DNA of 49,836 nucleotides from Fulvivirga lutimaris (lineage in GTDB: Bacteria > Bacteroidota > Bacteroidia > Cytophagales > Cyclobacteriaceae): positions 1-49,836 of the forward strand of contig NZ_SMLV01000425.1 in the NCBI RefSeq assembly GCF_009711525.1, written 5' to 3'. Under the pieces are notes generated by a model. It had not been told where the DNA came from. It did not search any database and saw only the letters and a list, made by a program, of their open reading frames with translations. The translations under genes were made by a program, and so were the position numbers. Positions 36,438 through 45,872 of this stretch are shown in pieces (the first letter of the stretch is position 1; every line of letters starts with the position of its first letter).

Positions 36438-37601
36438 TTAGTTTGACTTTGCTTTAATCCTTACATCCAAATCGTCTCCAGGGTTGATTACTGTACTTGT
36501 ATTTAAGATTTGAATAGTAGGTAGTGGCGTTGTATCTAGCACAAAGTTAGAGTCTGTAAAAGGGTAGGGTCCTCCTGAAATTCCGATATCAGTACCATCA
36601 CTGCCTGCATTCAGCGCAGGCGAACCTCCTTGAAGTGTAAAATCATAAGCTGGATCCCAAGTATTTAACAATTGAACATTGCCAAATAAAGGGGAGGAAC
36701 TTTCTATATTTCCATCACCAGAATTTGAAACCCCACCACCAGAAGGGGGCAGCTGATCATTCCCGGTTTCATAACTTAAGTTATTAGTGAATATATTTCT
36801 CTGAAAATTAGTTGAATTACTATTGCCTGAGGCATTTTCACTTGGAGTTCGTCCATAAAAGATATTATTGGCTACAATAACGTCTGTAAGCTTATTAAAT
36901 GAATCTGAAGACCCTTTACTGCCTACAAATACATTGTTTTGAATAATAACATTATCTCCTTCACTGGATTTTTCAATTATACCATAAATGATATTGTTGG
37001 AAAGAACTGCAGTGGATAATGCAGAGGTAAAGAAATTGATTCCTTCCATATAATTATTTCTAAATATAAGATTAGCTACAGCATTGGCGAAAACACTTTG
37101 ACCATCAATATAATTGTCATAGATTTCTGCGTTGGCTATAACTGGTGCTGTAGAACCAGAAGACCAATAAATTCTATCAAAATCGCAGTTATAAACTTTT
37201 ATACCATCCAATGTATAATCGAGACCACTTCTTTTAAGTGGAAATAACTCTTGAAAACGGATACCAGTTATTGTTGAATTGGAAGCATTTGATGTATTAT
37301 CCACATTATTTCTAAGGGTAATATCTACCATAACAGATTCATGAGGAAAGTCCTTATCCAGATTAAAGCCAATGCCTACGAGATGTAATTCCTTCTCAAT
37401 AATGACACTACCATAGGCATTTGGACTTGGCTGTATATAAATAAAGTCCCCTGCACTGGCAGCATCAACGGCCTCTTGAATGGTGGAAAAAATGTTTGAC
37501 CCTGTGGGAGCATTAAAGTTGTTGTCAGCTATGAAAACGTCCTGTCCCAGTGATGGAAGTACGACACAAATCATTAGCAATGAGAAGATTAAATTTTTCA
37601 T
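36438..37601 (-). CDS. Secreted parallel beta-helix protein
   Basis: A 387-residue protein with a signal peptide (1-19, cut near SLGQ). The body is a right-handed parallel beta-helix of the pectate lyase/NosD type: TIQEAVDAASAGDFIYI at the start, then repeated short turns of the kind IxxNxI, IIQNNVFVGSKG, VIVANNIFYG and NIFTNNLSY. A polysaccharide-interacting role is typical of the fold, but no catalytic set can be recognised. There is no T9SS sorting domain. It is the first gene of the four-gene surface operon, six bases before the PKD protein. Confidence 0.8.
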   Translation of the reverse strand: MKNLIFSLLMICVVLPSLGQDVFIADNNFNAPTGSNIFSTIQEAVDAASAGDFIYIQPSPNAYGSVIIEKELHLVGIGFNLDKDFPHESVMVDITLRNNVDNTSNASNSTITGIRFQELFPLKRSGLDYTLDGIKVYNCDFDRIYWSSGSTAPVIANAEIYDNYIDGQSVFANAVANLIFRNNYMEGINFFTSALSTAVLSNNIIYGIIEKSSEGDNVIIQNNVFVGSKGSSDSFNKLTDVIVANNIFYGRTPSENASGNSNSTNFQRNIFTNNLSYETGNDQLPPSGGGVSNSGDGNIESSSPLFGNVQLLNTWDPAYDFTLQGGSPALNAGSDGTDIGISGGPYPFTDSNFVLDTTPLPTIQILNTSTVINPGDDLDVRIKAKSN

Positions 37602-37740
37602 TCCTTAACTTTTTTAGTGGTACATCATATTGATGCACAAAGAAAGTAAGAAATTATTAGGCCTTAATGAAGAAAATCGGAGCCAATGTTCAGTAAATCA
37701 GTGAATTGATAAGTAAAATACAACGATATTCCGCTGTAAT

Positions 37741-38751
37741 CTAATTAATAACCAAATCCTTTAGACATTTGATCCAGAGCGGATGCTCGTTCAGACTCTC
37801 AACAAGCTGAACCTTTTCACCACCATGCTCTTCAAATATTTCTTGATACTCATCACCAATCTCAATAATGGTTTCGAGGCAGTCTGCTGTAAATGCAGGA
37901 GAAAAGACCAATAGTTTTTTAGCTCCCTTTTTTCCCCATTCTTCAACTACCTTATCAGAAAAAGGAGTAAGCCATTTCTTGTCCAACCGTGACTGGAAAC
38001 AGACTGTGTATCTATCTTCTGGCAGGTTCAGCTTTTCGGCAATCAATCTTGTTGTGGCGTAGCAGGTTGCTTTATAGCAATATTTATTTTCTTCAGTTAG
38101 CTCATGTTCACAATCTCTATCACTGCATAATCCATCCTGATATACCTTGTCAACATGTCTGTCCGGTAGCCCGTGGTAGGAGAAAAGCACATGATCATAA
38201 TCATCAATATTATACTTTGAAGCTCTATCCAAAATAGCATCAATAAAATCAGGGTTGTCAAAATACTGACCTACAAACCTAATCTCAGGTATCACCCACC
38301 ATTTCTTAACCACATCCATCACTAACTCATAAGCCGATCCAGTACTTGCAGAAGCATATTGAGGAAACATAGGCAGCACTACTATTTTGTTGTAGTTCTT
38401 TAATCTCATCTGCTCCAAAACATCTACAATGTTTGGATTCTTATAGCGCATGGCTAAGTGGACATCATAATCATCACCTAACTCCTTATCTAATAGTTGA
38501 GCGACATTGTTGCTAATTGTTAGTAAAGGAGAGCCTTCTTCTGTCCACACTTCTTTATAAACTTTGGCAGATTTGGGTGCTCTAAAAGGAACAATAATCA
38601 AGTTAACGAGCAGTAATCTTGCTATCGCAGGAATGTCTATTACCCTTGGATCATTTAAAAATTGAGATAAGTATGATCTAACATGAGATACACTTGGACT
38701 GTCTGGTGTGCCAAGGTTTATCAATAAAACCCCTGTTTTTGATTTATTCAT
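37741..38751 (-). CDS. hemH: Ferrochelatase with four-cysteine insert
   Basis: Inserts Fe2+ into protoporphyrin IX in the last step of protoheme synthesis. 336 residues. The N-terminal NLGTPDSPS, catalytic H193 in SYHGLPDRH, and E293 in FTADCLETIIEIG are all present. Between them lies a segment with C209, C214, C225 and C230, spaced C-x4-C-x10-C-x4-C, that E. coli HemH lacks; some bacterial ferrochelatases carry a [2Fe-2S] cluster on internal cysteines, so a cluster is plausible here. It is the last gene of a leftward unit, three bases after the VTT membrane protein. No other heme gene is nearby. Confidence 0.95.
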   Translation of the reverse strand: MNKSKTGVLLINLGTPDSPSVSHVRSYLSQFLNDPRVIDIPAIARLLLVNLIIVPFRAPKSAKVYKEVWTEEGSPLLTISNNVAQLLDKELGDDYDVHLAMRYKNPNIVDVLEQMRLKNYNKIVVLPMFPQYASASTGSAYELVMDVVKKWWVIPEIRFVGQYFDNPDFIDAILDRASKYNIDDYDHVLFSYHGLPDRHVDKVYQDGLCSDRDCEHELTEENKYCYKATCYATTRLIAEKLNLPEDRYTVCFQSRLDKKWLTPFSDKVVEEWGKKGAKKLLVFSPAFTADCLETIIEIGDEYQEIFEEHGGEKVQLVESLNEHPLWIKCLKDLVIN

Positions 38752-38754
38752 AGT

Positions 38755-39315
38755 CTAGAAATAATATATAGCCACAGAATAGGCTGCAAATCTTAGAAAT
38801 CTTGTTGAAGCAAAAAGTAAAAACTTTGGAAAAGGGAAGTTTGTGGCTCCCACCAGCATACAAATTGCCGAAAAAGGAACTGGTGTAATAGCGCCTATTA
38901 TTATTAAGAAACCAGCATATCGGTTTAAAATATTTTTGTACTTACGGATGTATTTATCAAAAAGAGGTTTGAATAGTGCAACGGACCTTAAGTTGGAGCC
39001 TATGTAGTAACCCAACACTCCTGCTGCAAATGAGATTATAGTTAATAGCGCAACATTAGCCGCATAGGTTTCGAAGATACCATGCTTTACTGACCAGATC
39101 ATAAACAGCTCGGGTGGTATGATACCGAAAATCACTTCTGAAGCCGTGAATACAGCATATACCAAAAATGGCCATTGAGCAATGTGCTCTAGAAAAAGGT
39201 CAAAGTGGGTGTACTTTTGAACGTAATAATACCCAACAATTATCAATGCCAAACCGAAAATCCCTCGCGCGAGGTTTTTAATTAATATTCTCGATCTGAT
39301 ATTAAAAAGACTCAT
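38755..39315 (-). CDS. VTT-domain (YqaA/DedA-like) membrane protein
   Basis: Polytopic protein of the SNARE-associated/VTT family, 186 residues from the ATG at 39315, which lies five bases after the stop of the upstream GNAT gene. A longer start at 39402 would overlap that gene by 83 bases and is rejected. About five membrane segments; the family core is seen in the glycine-rich SFAAGVLGYYIGSNLR and in the re-entrant proline-containing GAITPVPFSAICMLVGATNFPF. Relatives are implicated in lipid scrambling and membrane homeostasis. Encoded directly upstream of hemH; the link may be purely transcriptional. Confidence 0.83.
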   Translation of the reverse strand: MSLFNIRSRILIKNLARGIFGLALIIVGYYYVQKYTHFDLFLEHIAQWPFLVYAVFTASEVIFGIIPPELFMIWSVKHGIFETYAANVALLTIISFAAGVLGYYIGSNLRSVALFKPLFDKYIRKYKNILNRYAGFLIIIGAITPVPFSAICMLVGATNFPFPKFLLFASTRFLRFAAYSVAIYYF

Positions 39316-39319
39316 TCTA

Positions 39320-40492
39320 TTATTGTATTGGGCAACGTTTAAACTCCTGATTCTCATCAAAAAGTTTCCGGTAAGTGATATGTGTTTTAACAATGTCTCC
39401 ACCCACTTGTTCTACCACTCTAATCATTTTAGGATTAAAATCTCCGATCCAGTTCATTTCCAAGTCGTCATAGCGCTGGTAGTCCTTCTGCACCATTTGG
39501 GCAGTAGCCAAAACGAGTGCACCTTCTACACCTTTTCCCTGATGCTCAGGAACTATTCCAAATACTAAACCAAGCATTTTTTTGCAGGTCTTTCTCCATT
39601 TATGATAAACAAATTTTAGCTTACCTATGAGGTCAAGTTTACCATTTACATGTTTAAAAATCTGGTTAACCTCAGGAAGGTTTATGTAGAAAGCAATAGG
39701 TTCATCATTATAATAGCCATACCAGACAATCTTTTCATCTATAATCGGCTTCATTTGCTTCATGATGGCCTTCGCCTGTAATGACGACATTTGTGATACT
39801 CCCTTATGTCGTGCCCAGGCCTTATTATATACAATTCGAAAATCTTCAGTGTATTTATCGAGCTTGTTTAATTCTAAATGACGGAAAGAGTAGCCGCTAT
39901 CTTTCTGAGAGAGAATCTTTTCTCCTTTTTCCATCAACTTGCTTGAGAAGGGGTCTCTTACCTTACGTCCGAATGTAAACTGTTTGAAGTAATCTTTGAA
40001 ACCATAGGCTTCGAAAAGCTCCTGATAGAAGGGAGGATTATAGTTACAGTTGTAGTTCGGTTCTATTTCAAATCCGTCAACTAAAAGACCCCACCATTTA
40101 TCACGCTCACCAAAATTAATAGGGCCGTCCATGGCCTCCATATCATTTTTTATGAGCCACTCTTTACAAGTATCAAATAACAAAAAGGCCGCTATTTTAT
40201 CATTTATACATTCAAAAAAGCCCATTCCACCAGTAGGCTGGTCGTTATCTTTAGATACGGTTTTTTTATTAATGAAAGCTGCAACCCGACCAACAATCTG
40301 TCCGTTATCGTCCTCCAGAATCCAACGGATACACTCACCATTCCTAAAAGTCTTGTTTTTTTTAGAATCAAATACAGCGTCAATATCCTTGTCAAGAGGT
40401 CTTATCCATTTAGGATTATTCTTGTAAAGACGAACCGGTAATTTAATAAACTCTTGAGCCTGAGCTTTATTATTTACTTCAATAACTCTCAT
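39320..40492 (-). CDS. GNAT-like acetyltransferase-related protein
   Basis: A 390-residue cytoplasmic protein from the ATG at 40492 (MRVIEV); a start at 40585 would overlap the kinase gene by 74 bases. The N-terminal part has the pattern FIKLPVRLYKNNPKWIRP and DDNGQIVGRVAAFIN, and the C-terminal part has GIVPEHQGKGVEGALV, a pyrophosphate-binding loop of the GNAT fold (Q/R-x-x-G-x-G). These suggest tandem or extended GNAT folds as in a widely conserved Bacteroidota protein of unknown substrate. It lies 19 bases after the multi-PAS kinase and 4 bases before the VTT gene. Confidence 0.72.
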   Translation of the reverse strand: MRVIEVNNKAQAQEFIKLPVRLYKNNPKWIRPLDKDIDAVFDSKKNKTFRNGECIRWILEDDNGQIVGRVAAFINKKTVSKDNDQPTGGMGFFECINDKIAAFLLFDTCKEWLIKNDMEAMDGPINFGERDKWWGLLVDGFEIEPNYNCNYNPPFYQELFEAYGFKDYFKQFTFGRKVRDPFSSKLMEKGEKILSQKDSGYSFRHLELNKLDKYTEDFRIVYNKAWARHKGVSQMSSLQAKAIMKQMKPIIDEKIVWYGYYNDEPIAFYINLPEVNQIFKHVNGKLDLIGKLKFVYHKWRKTCKKMLGLVFGIVPEHQGKGVEGALVLATAQMVQKDYQRYDDLEMNWIGDFNPKMIRVVEQVGGDIVKTHITYRKLFDENQEFKRCPIQ

Positions 40493-40511
40493 AGGTGCAA
40501 GTATAAGAGTT

Positions 40512-43145
40512 CTAGGCCTTAATTGCCGCCTTATCCTTTGTATTAGGTAAAATAATGGTGAAGGTTGTTCCTTTATCAAGGGCACTTTGAATGTTCACAT
40601 TACCGCCTAGTTTTTCGATGGCATTTTTAACGATGTACAAGCCAATGCCTGAACCTTCAGCCGAGGTAGTAGCCCTGAAGAACATATCAAAGATTTTTGG
40701 AAGTGCACTTTCATCAATACCAATACCATTGTCTTCTATTTTGATCACCGCCCTTTCGGCATCAATATTAATATCGATCTTAATAAAAGAGTTAGAAATT
40801 TCGGTATTCAAATACTTGATCGCATTTGAGATTAGATTTCTGAAAATCTCATTCACTCTCCATTCATCACTATAAAATTCATGGTCAGAAACGGTGATGA
40901 ATTTATCGATGTTGCTGGCACCTCTCAAATAGCCAAGGCCTTCGAAGCAGTTTTCAATCACTTTTTTGAAGTCAATTTTATTGACAGCGATATCCATTTT
41001 CAGGTTTTTCGAATGGCTCAACACATCATTGATAAAGCTGTCAAGTTGCTTAACCCTGTCTTCTATAATGGAAATGTATTGCCTTATATCGTCCTCATTT
41101 TGATCATGGCTAGCTAGGTGAACCAGGCCTAAAATAGATGAGAGTGGTGCTCTAAGGTCATGAGAAACCTTATATACAAAGTTGTCTAGCTCATTATTTC
41201 TGATCTGCAATTCATGCTCGACATTCACACGGTCCGTAATGTCTACATAGATACCATAAATACCTATGGTCTTATTATTAAAAGATACAGGTACGCCATA
41301 TATGATTACAGGAATGAGTGAACCATCTTTATGCTGGCGCTTTGATTCCAGTACTCCGACCGTTCCTTTGGCGGTTATAATATTTATATCAATGGCCTCT
41401 TTATTCTTGTCTTCCGGTACAATGATGTTGTTAAGCTGGTTCCCAATGATATCTTCCTCACCAAAGCCAAACATTTTTTGAAAACCACTATTCATTTGAA
41501 CCACCTTATGTTCGTCATCAAGCAGAACAATTCCCATAGGCGCATTATCAAACAACTGGGAGAACAGCTGCTCATTTTGCTCGATAATATTTTGTGTGAT
41601 TTTAGAATCGTTAATATCTAGAATCGTTCCTGCAGACTTTTTGACTTCTCCTTTTTTATTGCGTTCGGTAACTTTTCCTTTATCCAACACCCAGAACCAT
41701 TCTCCACATTTCTTCTTAATACGATATTCCGATTCAAAAACTTTAGATTTTCCGGCTATATGATCGTCCATTTTGGCACGAACACTGTCAACATCGTCAG
41801 GATGGATCATGCTTTTCCAGCCCTTAAATGCTTCGTCAAACTCTTCTTTAGTATAACCCAGTTTGGCAGCCCATGATTTATTGAGAAATGTCCTTCCAGA
41901 TTTAGCCTTCCATTCCCACAAACCAAGTTCGGCACCTTCCAGCGCAAGTGTTAATCTTTCCTGAGTTAGTTTATACTGATGTTCGACCTCTTTTTTGTCT
42001 GTGATATCAAGCAGTAGGCCGTAGCGTACAATGGTGCCATCTTTGAGTTTTGCTGGGCTACTTTTACCCTCAATCCACTTTTCTTCTCCATCAACTATAA
42101 TACGGCCTTGCCATTCCCAATTTTTGGCTTCAAACTCACTGCTTTGAGTTGAATTTCTGAAAGTTGCTAAATCATCAGGGTGGATGCACATCTCCAGCTT
42201 GTTGGCATCTTCCATCACCTCTTCTGGTGAGAAGCCAAACATTTCCTGACACCCTTGGCTTATATATCTGAACTTATGAGGATTATCACCTATTTCTTCA
42301 TATTCATAAATCACACCGGGAAGTCCCATGGTGAGCATCTGAAACTTCAAGTGTGTTTCAGATAAAATCTCATCAGCCTGCCGCTGAAAAGTAATGTCAG
42401 TCAACATTAAGATCACTTCCTCAAGATCCTCATTGGCATTTTTAACGGGGAAAATATGTCCTTTAATAAATTTCTTTTCGTTGATCCCTAATGACTTTAT
42501 TGAAGGTGTATCATATGGATTGTAAGCTATGATAGGAATGTCGCAAGGTTGACCAGAAAATCCTTTTTGTATAAAAGGCATTATACCTAAATCCACCAGC
42601 TGATCGTCTTCCAGTATATTGTAATTAGTGATTGCTTTAATGGCCATGCCACTATTTGCTCCCCACAAATCCCCATAGGCCTTATTGAAGTATCTGGGTC
42701 TGCCATCCTTATGATAGATTGCTGTAGCTATTGGAGACTCCTCTATGAGATGCTTCATTTTGCTATGAGTGGCAAACTTCTGAGATACTTTTCTTAAGAT
42801 GACCATACAGCCAAGTCCTTCACCAAAGGGTAAGTTAAACGGGGACAAGCTTGCCTGACAGATGTTATTACTTCCATCTGTAGCAAAATGAAAGTTATTT
42901 TTCAGTACAATACCGCTGTTGTTGAGCGCTTGCTTTAGTCCGTCTAAAAAGAATTTTTGTCCAAACTGGAAGGAAACTGAAAATATAGGTTTACCGATAA
43001 CCTGACCGGACGTTAATCCAGTGATTTCTACCATTTTGGGATTCCAGGCAATGACTTTGCAGTCGTCATCAAGCAAAAATATACCATCAACACTGGCCTC
43101 TATCAAATCTGTAATATAGAGACTATCCGCACCCAACTTGTTCAT
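40512..43145 (-). CDS. Multi-PAS cytoplasmic sensor histidine kinase
   Basis: An 877-residue kinase without membrane helices. About five PAS-type modules: 10-120, 125-255, 265-385, 395-515 (ALEGAELGLWEWKAKSG) and 520-640 (FDNAPMGIVLLDDEH). HisKA follows with H662 in KVSHDLRAPLSS, then HATPase_c with NLISNAIKYLN, DNGIGIDES and SAEGSGIGLYIVKN. The catalytic part is related to the two tandem kinases at 18-22 kb, which shows family expansion. No receiver domain and no adjacent regulator. A TTG at 43148 would add one residue. It heads a leftward unit with the GNAT, VTT and hemH genes. Confidence 0.94.
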   Translation of the reverse strand: MNKLGADSLYITDLIEASVDGIFLLDDDCKVIAWNPKMVEITGLTSGQVIGKPIFSVSFQFGQKFFLDGLKQALNNSGIVLKNNFHFATDGSNNICQASLSPFNLPFGEGLGCMVILRKVSQKFATHSKMKHLIEESPIATAIYHKDGRPRYFNKAYGDLWGANSGMAIKAITNYNILEDDQLVDLGIMPFIQKGFSGQPCDIPIIAYNPYDTPSIKSLGINEKKFIKGHIFPVKNANEDLEEVILMLTDITFQRQADEILSETHLKFQMLTMGLPGVIYEYEEIGDNPHKFRYISQGCQEMFGFSPEEVMEDANKLEMCIHPDDLATFRNSTQSSEFEAKNWEWQGRIIVDGEEKWIEGKSSPAKLKDGTIVRYGLLLDITDKKEVEHQYKLTQERLTLALEGAELGLWEWKAKSGRTFLNKSWAAKLGYTKEEFDEAFKGWKSMIHPDDVDSVRAKMDDHIAGKSKVFESEYRIKKKCGEWFWVLDKGKVTERNKKGEVKKSAGTILDINDSKITQNIIEQNEQLFSQLFDNAPMGIVLLDDEHKVVQMNSGFQKMFGFGEEDIIGNQLNNIIVPEDKNKEAIDINIITAKGTVGVLESKRQHKDGSLIPVIIYGVPVSFNNKTIGIYGIYVDITDRVNVEHELQIRNNELDNFVYKVSHDLRAPLSSILGLVHLASHDQNEDDIRQYISIIEDRVKQLDSFINDVLSHSKNLKMDIAVNKIDFKKVIENCFEGLGYLRGASNIDKFITVSDHEFYSDEWRVNEIFRNLISNAIKYLNTEISNSFIKIDINIDAERAVIKIEDNGIGIDESALPKIFDMFFRATTSAEGSGIGLYIVKNAIEKLGGNVNIQSALDKGTTFTIILPNTKDKAAIKA

Positions 43146-43302
43146 CAATATTATTTCTCAAAATAAAATTTGCAATATAAGGGTTAGAATGTGAGATTCA
43201 AGAGAATTGTAAGAAAATCCTTTAAAAGGCAACTTTAGGGTTAGTTTTTGGGTTGATGAAGGCAATAAAGGCCACTCAGCTCATTCTTAAAATAGTATAA
43301 TT

Positions 43303-44511
43303 ATGAAATCCAACAACGTCACTTTTACCAACAAAGAGAATAATACGATATCTGCTAAACTTGAATTACCTCTTGATAATAAACCAGAGGCGTATGTAAT
43401 CTTTGCTCATTGTTTTACGTGTTCCAAGAATCTTTCGGCCGTTGTTAATATTTCAAGAGCTTTGGCTCAACACGGGTTTGGTGTTTTAAGATTTGACTTT
43501 ACTGGTTTAGGAGAAAGTGAAGGGGAATTCTCTGATACTAACTTTACCTCAAACACCACTGATCTAATTGCAGCCTATACTTTTTTAGAAACTAATTATA
43601 AAGCTCCTGAGCTGGTAATTGGCCATTCACTTGGAGGAGCAGCAGTTTTGGCTGCTGCACATAATTTTAAAGCGACAAAAGGTGTAGTTACTATAGGTTC
43701 TCCATATGACCCGGCCCATTTAAAGAAGCTTTTTAAAGCAAAGTCAGACATTATTGAAAATGAGGGCGAAGCTACAGTAGACATTGGAGGAAGAGCATTT
43801 AAAATAAAAAAGCAGCTGATTGAAGATCTGGAAGAAGCTTCCAGCGAAGAGCGTATTTCTCAACTTAATAAGTCATTATTGATCTTTCACTCTCCGCAAG
43901 ATCAGGTGGTCGATATTTCTAACGCTAAAGAAATTTACCTAGTGGCCAGGCACCCAAAAAGCTTTATATCACTTGACAAAGCGGACCATTTGTTATCTAA
44001 TAAGCTCGACTCAACTTATGTTGGTAATACAATTGCCGCTTGGGCTGAGCGATATGTTGAGGAAGAGGACGCAGATGAATTGAATACTGATTTACAGGCT
44101 GTAGTGATGACAGGTGAACAAGGTTATACTACAGAAATAAAAGCGGCTGGGCATAGTTTGATTGCAGATGAGCCGGAGTCTGTTGGTGGTCTGAATCTAG
44201 GTCCGAATCCTTATGATTTACTGGTGTCGAGCTTAGGGGCTTGCACCAGTATGACCTTGAGAATGTATGCCGATAGAAAAAACATCGATTTAAAAGAGGT
44301 AAAAGTTCACTTGAAGCATGATAAGGTTCATAGTAGTGATTGTGAGTCTTGCGAAACAAAACCTGTTTTGATAGATCAAATTGAAAGGTATATTGAACTT
44401 TCAGGCAATCTCACTGAAGAGGAAAAAGCTAAACTTTTAGAGATTGCTGATAAATGCCCGGTTCACAGAACACTGCACAATGAAATTGTGGTTAAGACAA
44501 GCCTGATGTAG
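43303..44511 (+). CDS. Alpha/beta hydrolase-OsmC fusion protein
   Basis: A two-domain, 402-residue protein. Residues 1-255 form an alpha/beta hydrolase with nucleophile S109 in IGHSLGGAAV, a likely acid D200 (SPQDQVVD) and H229 (KADHLL). Residues 262-402 form an OsmC/Ohr domain with the two redox cysteines C314 (SSLGACTSM) and C385 (ADKCPVH), plus an extra CESC pair (347-350). OsmC proteins reduce organic hydroperoxides with thiols. This fusion is known in other bacteria; it may act on fatty acyl or ester hydroperoxides. It is divergent from the multi-PAS kinase and convergent, with zero gap, on the DJ-1-like gene. Confidence 0.92.
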   Translation: MKSNNVTFTNKENNTISAKLELPLDNKPEAYVIFAHCFTCSKNLSAVVNISRALAQHGFGVLRFDFTGLGESEGEFSDTNFTSNTTDLIAAYTFLETNYKAPELVIGHSLGGAAVLAAAHNFKATKGVVTIGSPYDPAHLKKLFKAKSDIIENEGEATVDIGGRAFKIKKQLIEDLEEASSEERISQLNKSLLIFHSPQDQVVDISNAKEIYLVARHPKSFISLDKADHLLSNKLDSTYVGNTIAAWAERYVEEEDADELNTDLQAVVMTGEQGYTTEIKAAGHSLIADEPESVGGLNLGPNPYDLLVSSLGACTSMTLRMYADRKNIDLKEVKVHLKHDKVHSSDCESCETKPVLIDQIERYIELSGNLTEEEKAKLLEIADKCPVHRTLHNEIVVKTSLM

Positions 44512-45246
44512 CTATTGAACCCTTACAAATTCTATCTCTTCTACATTCCAGTCAATTACTAAACCTTTGGCAATGCCTTTAGCTGCCTTTTTGCCAAATA
44601 AAATCTCTGACAAGTACAGCGCAGGATCATAAGATTTTGCTCCACCAACAGAGGTGATGAGTTTACCGTCATGTACGAAGCTTACTCCATCATGAACAGT
44701 GAGTTGCGGGAAGGTCTCTTTATACCTTTGAATGTCTGATGGAAAAGTGGTTGATTCTTTTTCATTTACTAAACCTGCCTGAGCTAATACAAAGGCACCA
44801 TCGCATAGGGACATTACATATTGAGCATTACCGCCAGTTGTCTTTACAAAATTGATGAGCAACTCATTTTCAAGATCAGAATCCATACTGTGTTCGGCAC
44901 TTGGCACAACCAGTACATCAATGTTGGGCAATGAATCATATAGAAAGGAATAGTCTGGTGTAATCTTCAGTCCTTCAAATGAGGTTATCATCATTGAATC
45001 TGGTGCAACTGTAAAAACTGACATACCCTTTTCAGTATGAAATACGGTGTGATGCAGTATGTCCATAGGAGCAACCAGTTCAGAATTGTAAACTCCATCC
45101 ACTATTAAGAAGGCAACATTCAATTTTTTATCGGGCATGATTGGAGCAGGAAGTTCAGGTACAGTATTCGTTACCTCTTTATTCTCGATTTTATTGCAAG
45201 CTAGTAAAGCCACTGTAACCAGAAATGTGTAGATAAGATTTTTCAT
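44512..45246 (-). CDS. DJ-1/PfpI-like lipoprotein
   Basis: A 244-residue lipoprotein: lipobox LLAC (C17), then a DJ-1/PfpI (class I glutamine amidotransferase-like) domain. The nucleophile-elbow cysteine is C148 in MSLCDGAFVLAQAGL; the strand before it is VLVVPSAEHS; downstream comes HDGKLITSVGGAKSYDPAL, the family's partner segment. Such domains are usually cytoplasmic, whereas this one is predicted outside the inner membrane. It may be a deglycase, hydratase, or stress-related hydrolase; no substrate can be read. It is the last gene of the UbiA-like/methyltransferase unit with a 4-base ATGA overlap. Confidence 0.85.
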   Translation of the reverse strand: MKNLIYTFLVTVALLACNKIENKEVTNTVPELPAPIMPDKKLNVAFLIVDGVYNSELVAPMDILHHTVFHTEKGMSVFTVAPDSMMITSFEGLKITPDYSFLYDSLPNIDVLVVPSAEHSMDSDLENELLINFVKTTGGNAQYVMSLCDGAFVLAQAGLVNEKESTTFPSDIQRYKETFPQLTVHDGVSFVHDGKLITSVGGAKSYDPALYLSEILFGKKAAKGIAKGLVIDWNVEEIEFVRVQ

Positions 45247-45872
45247 TTCGTGAGATTAGGTTTTTGATATGTACAAGATTCTATCATTTTACCAAAGTAA
45301 AACTTAGAATCTATTTTTTTATAACCAAGCGTCTCGAATTGCACTTCAAAATCTTGTAGCACGTTAGCTTCCAGTTGACTGAATATCTTGAAAAACAAAT
45401 ACATCAGCTTGATAAGGCCGTTTTTGAAAATAGAATTGGTTTTTCTAAAGTCTGTACAGAGCCAGATTCCTGAAGTACTTAACGAGTTCTCAATCTTCTT
45501 CATTATGAGAGTTAGATTCGCTAGAGCAAAAACATCTAAGAAGTAGTTGGTTATAACCACATCGGCATTAGGCGGATTAATAGCTAAGGCGTTTTGACAA
45601 ATAAAAGTGACTTCTATGTTTTTAAACGGTTGCCTGGCTTTCGCCAGCCTGATCATTTTTGGTGATAGTTCGACAAATGAGATAGTTAAGTGAATTTTTT
45701 GTTTGTCAAGCTCCTTTAGAATCTCACCAGATCCACCTCCTAAAATCAGGATGTGATTACCCTCTTTTAAATGCTTGAGCATAGCTTTTTGAGAATCAAT
45801 AAGATTATTACCAAAAATCAACCTGCCTAACTTGTCGTAAACGGGTGCTATAAAGTTGAAATTGTTTCTCAC
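45243..45872 (-). CDS. Class I SAM-dependent methyltransferase
   Basis: A 209-residue cytoplasmic methyltransferase. The SAM-binding motif I is ILILGGGSGEIL (41-52); an acidic strand end follows (FVELSPKMIRLAK), and ADVVITNYFLDVF marks motif IV. The N-terminal NFIAPVYDKLGRLIFG resembles UbiE-like methyltransferases. The start is GTG, overlapping the TGA stop of the UbiA-like gene (GTGA). Its pairing with a prenyltransferase-like protein suggests modification of an isoprenoid or quinone-like lipid, but this is inference. Confidence 0.82.
   Translation of the reverse strand: MRNNFNFIAPVYDKLGRLIFGNNLIDSQKAMLKHLKEGNHILILGGGSGEILKELDKQKIHLTISFVELSPKMIRLAKARQPFKNIEVTFICQNALAINPPNADVVITNYFLDVFALANLTLIMKKIENSLSTSGIWLCTDFRKTNSIFKNGLIKLMYLFFKIFSQLEANVLQDFEVQFETLGYKKIDSKFYFGKMIESCTYQKPNLTK

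Noticed and set aside
39316-39402. Longer N-terminus for the VTT membrane protein
   Set aside because: It would overlap the GNAT-like gene by 83 bases and add a hydrophilic leader; the ATG at 39315 sits just after the GNAT stop.
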